Assembly: GCA_947460445.1 (NCBI GenBank)
Contig: CANHHS010000073.1
Span: 1 to 7,407, forward strand
DNA: 7,407 nucleotides
Source of the DNA: Opitutia bacterium
Lineage (GTDB): Bacteria > Verrucomicrobiota > Verrucomicrobiia > Opitutales > UBA953
Reading direction: 5' to 3'
Shown here: piece by piece, positions 5,509-7,407 of the stretch
Position numbering within the stretch: the first letter of the stretch is position 1
Layout of the letters: every line of letters starts with the position of its first letter
Program-made: the position numbers and the translations under genes
Notes under the pieces: generated by a model
What the model was told of the DNA's origin: nothing
The model's database searches: none
What the model saw: the letters and a program-made list of their open reading frames with translations, nothing else

Positions 5509-6278
5509 ACACATCACCCGATCTTCCCGTTGCTCGACGACTCGGCTTCACGTTGGTCGAAGTTATTATCGCCGTCGGCGTTGTCGGCGTCGCGATTGCA
5601 TCCTTGATTGGCATTCTCGCGAGTACTTTCCAGCAAGTCGATGACATCATGCAGACAAATGCTGCCCTCACGTCTGCTCAAGGATTGGTCACCGCGCTGG
5701 ATAACCCCCGTATCATCTTTAAAGACCTCGCTGCCGCCTCGGGGGTAAGCACGAACACGACTACAGCGAGTTATTTAGATAACACAGCCGACAAGCCGAA
5801 CTTCGACATCGTCTACGACCTGCTTAAAAACGCCGACACGCCAGCCAATGGTGTTTGGGTCTATGTCTATGAGCGCAAACAAGTCATCTCTTCGGTTGAG
5901 GTGATTGCGGCGTCTCCGAATACTTACAATCTCAACGGCAATCCTGCGTTGATAGAAGTTGTCAAGATGACCAGTGATAACTTTACGCCTGATCTAGCTC
6001 AGGCTCGCAATGTTTTGGGAAGTCCGATGCGGGTTCGCTTAACGCTCTCTAAGCTACTGGTTGGCCAGCGTGTGACGCTAGATCCAACAACAGGCGAGCC
6101 GACGACAGCAACTTACGCCAGCGGTTCATTGCCTGCATCCGTCGACAACTTCGCTTTAGCCTATCTACCAATTGTGGCGGAATTTTATCCGCATGAATAC
6201 GAAAGCGCCACGGTCTTTAAGGCTGCCACCAACGACCAGCAGCCAGTCCTGGTACAAACCATCGTTATTAATCGATGA
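5505..6278 (+). CDS. Prepilin-like minor pseudopilin, GspI/PilV-like (resembles Verru_Chthon cassette protein B)
   Basis: This 257-residue protein has the leader ending RRLG at residue 14, mature FTLVEVIIAVGVVGVAIASL (15-34) and Glu19 at +5. 'FTLVEV.IA..V' followed by small residues and a helix ending near FQQVDD is typical of GspI/PilV-type minor pseudopilins, and of the B protein of the Verru_Chthon cassette. The globular part contains YDLLKNADTPANGVWVYVYERK (split by eye at 104-125), a probable beta-strand core, and ends VQTIVINR. The ATG sits in an ATGA overlap with the previous stop, and its own stop overlaps the following ATG in the same way. Fixed 4-base junctions suggest equal or coupled production of the subunits. 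Minor pseudopilins of this type usually form the tip that starts fibre assembly; that role here is inference. Confidence 0.75.
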   Translation: MNTSPDLPVARRLGFTLVEVIIAVGVVGVAIASLIGILASTFQQVDDIMQTNAALTSAQGLVTALDNPRIIFKDLAAASGVSTNTTTASYLDNTADKPNFDIVYDLLKNADTPANGVWVYVYERKQVISSVEVIAASPNTYNLNGNPALIEVVKMTSDNFTPDLAQARNVLGSPMRVRLTLSKLLVGQRVTLDPTTGEPTTATYASGSLPASVDNFALAYLPIVAEFYPHEYESATVFKAATNDQQPVLVQTIVINR

Positions 6279-7407
6279 AAGCCTTTGTGCGCCATTCACG
6301 TCGAGGTTTTACGCTCGTTGAGCTCCTTGTGGCTTCGGCCATTATGATCGTCTTGGTATTGATTGTGACCAAGGTCGCGGTTGATACGTTGACAGCCTAC
6401 GACAAGGTTGTTGCCGATCTTTCCACGCAAGCCGAAGCACGCTCAGTTTTGGATAGTATGGAACGCGATTTAAATACGGCGGTTATCCGGCCGGATGGAC
6501 GTTGTTGGATGGAAGTCATCGCCCCACAGGCTACGGGCGATGCATCGGGTCTTCTCAAACTCGCAAATATTTCGTCGGACCTTCAGCCCGTCCTTATGTT
6601 CTTTGCGTCACCGAATGATCGCACCCGTTGGAGTACCACTGGAGGTGTGCGTACAGCAATTTCGGGAGAAACGTGTGCGGTTTCTTACCGCATGGGTCGA
6701 CGTTCCCCCTTCGACGTCCCTGGAGCTACTATTCAGCAAGTCTACTGCGTGCAGCGCACCGTCATTGATGCCCAGAATACCTTTAATGAAGCCATACCCA
6801 TACTCACCGTACCCACGGCTGCGTTGAGTACGGTGACGACCGGGACACCATTTACGTACTGGTATAACGTATCCCGTAGTTACATTTCGCCGTACGGTGC
6901 ATCCACATCAGGTGCGCTGATCTCTTCGACGCAAATGGCATCCAGTGGCGCTTTAGACGCAGCCAATACCAATCTCGGATGGACGATGGATGAGCAGAAT
7001 TTTTGTGCCCAGAACGTCGTCGGTATGAGTTTAACCTTCTGGTGTTCTTCCTCAGAGACTGCAGTCGCTGATACTACACGCGGTGCCGTACGCGTGCTCA
7101 GTTTGCCTGCCGCAGCACTGCGACCTGTGGTGTGCTTCCCGGGTGCTACTGGCGAGACAACTTATCGACAAGCAGCAGCGTCTGCGGGTGTCGGTGGCGT
7201 CAAGGGAGTTTATACAGGCCCGATGTCGTCGGTTGCTCCAGGCATTAAGGGCACAGACTTCTTTAACTACCGCGCACGTTTTTACTCTGACCGCGTACAA
7301 CTGGATGCGCTCGCTGATCCTTTGCCCTATAGCTTACGACAGGTAGAAGTTTCAGTCACGGTGCTTTCGCCTGCGGGTGCTCGCGAGCTCCGCGGCATTC
7401 AGGCTAA
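6275..7407 (+). CDS. Prepilin-like minor pseudopilin, GspJ/PilW-like, 3' end outside window (resembles Verru_Chthon cassette protein C)
   Basis: The frame opens at the ATGA overlap with the previous gene and stays open for 377 full codons plus two bases, to the window edge. The terminal TAA is not in frame. The leader ends RRG (residue 11), mature FTLVELLVA starts at residue 12, and Glu16 is at +5, followed by a hydrophobic helix to about 35. QAEARSVLDSMERDLNTAV (52-70) is the hallmark of GspJ/PilW-type proteins, in which 'R..ld.m..DL..a' follows the pilin helix. The large globular domain that follows contains NYRARFYSDRVQLDA near residues 331-345 and a final beta strand QVEVSVTVLSP, similar to the end of cassette C proteins, so the stop is probably close. 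GspJ-like subunits join GspI and GspK-like proteins at the fibre tip. A larger partner (Verru_Chthon A or GspK-like) may follow beyond the window; this is a prediction. Confidence 0.8.
   Translation, partial: MKAFVRHSRRGFTLVELLVASAIMIVLVLIVTKVAVDTLTAYDKVVADLSTQAEARSVLDSMERDLNTAVIRPDGRCWMEVIAPQATGDASGLLKLANISSDLQPVLMFFASPNDRTRWSTTGGVRTAISGETCAVSYRMGRRSPFDVPGATIQQVYCVQRTVIDAQNTFNEAIPILTVPTAALSTVTTGTPFTYWYNVSRSYISPYGASTSGALISSTQMASSGALDAANTNLGWTMDEQNFCAQNVVGMSLTFWCSSSETAVADTTRGAVRVLSLPAAALRPVVCFPGATGETTYRQAAASAGVGGVKGVYTGPMSSVAPGIKGTDFFNYRARFYSDRVQLDALADPLPYSLRQVEVSVTVLSPAGARELRGIQA

Noticed and set aside
6495..6827. Plus-strand 110-residue open frame
   Set aside because: It is an out-of-frame shadow of the GspJ-like gene, whose own frame runs open from 6275 to the window edge.
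7405..7407. TAA as stop of the last gene
   Set aside because: The reading frame from 6275 places GCT at 7403-7405, so this TAA is out of frame and the gene is incomplete in the window.

Overview
The window looks like a chromosomal segment from a member of the Verrucomicrobiota, probably Opitutia-like. This rests on three things read from the proteins: a secreted DUF4874/DUF4832 protein, a PF07399-type putative Na+/H+ antiporter, and a run of short prepilin-like genes that resembles the 'Verru_Chthon cassette' families. Base composition is moderate, and most starts lack a Shine-Dalgarno sequence. The taxon is inferred from family distribution; no rRNA or other marker is present.

Positions 1-457 hold no gene that I can support and are the most unusual part. 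The first 180 bases contain four short tandem arrays of different 7-base, purine-rich units, with a polypurine tract and a G-quadruplex-type motif between them. From about 183 to 435 there is a two-sided array of small hairpins. Short stems of different sequence are separated by a conserved 9-base linker, TA(C/T)GACGGC. There are four slots on the left in plus orientation and four on the right in minus orientation, around a roughly 60-base centre. The right half starts about 20 bases beyond the stop codon of the first gene.

Positions 458-2188 (minus) encode the secreted DUF4874/DUF4832 protein. A 63-base divergent intergenic region follows, with a near-palindrome touching the next start. Positions 2252-3721 (plus) encode the multi-pass antiporter-like protein.

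Positions 3722-3865 are a regulatory intergenic region. It has a perfect 14-base inverted repeat bracketing a good -10 element, plus two hairpin-forming near-direct repeats and a T-run just before the next start.

Positions 3866-7407 hold four consecutive genes, the last cut by the window edge. All four begin with a type IV/type II prepilin signal (G|F....E), and each overlaps the next by the 4-base NTGA arrangement. They look like one translationally coupled operon for a pseudopilin set: one major GspG-like, one GspH-like, one GspI/V-like and one GspJ-like subunit. A larger cassette partner may lie just downstream. No prepilin peptidase, ATPase or secretin is in view, so these proteins would have to use machinery encoded elsewhere.
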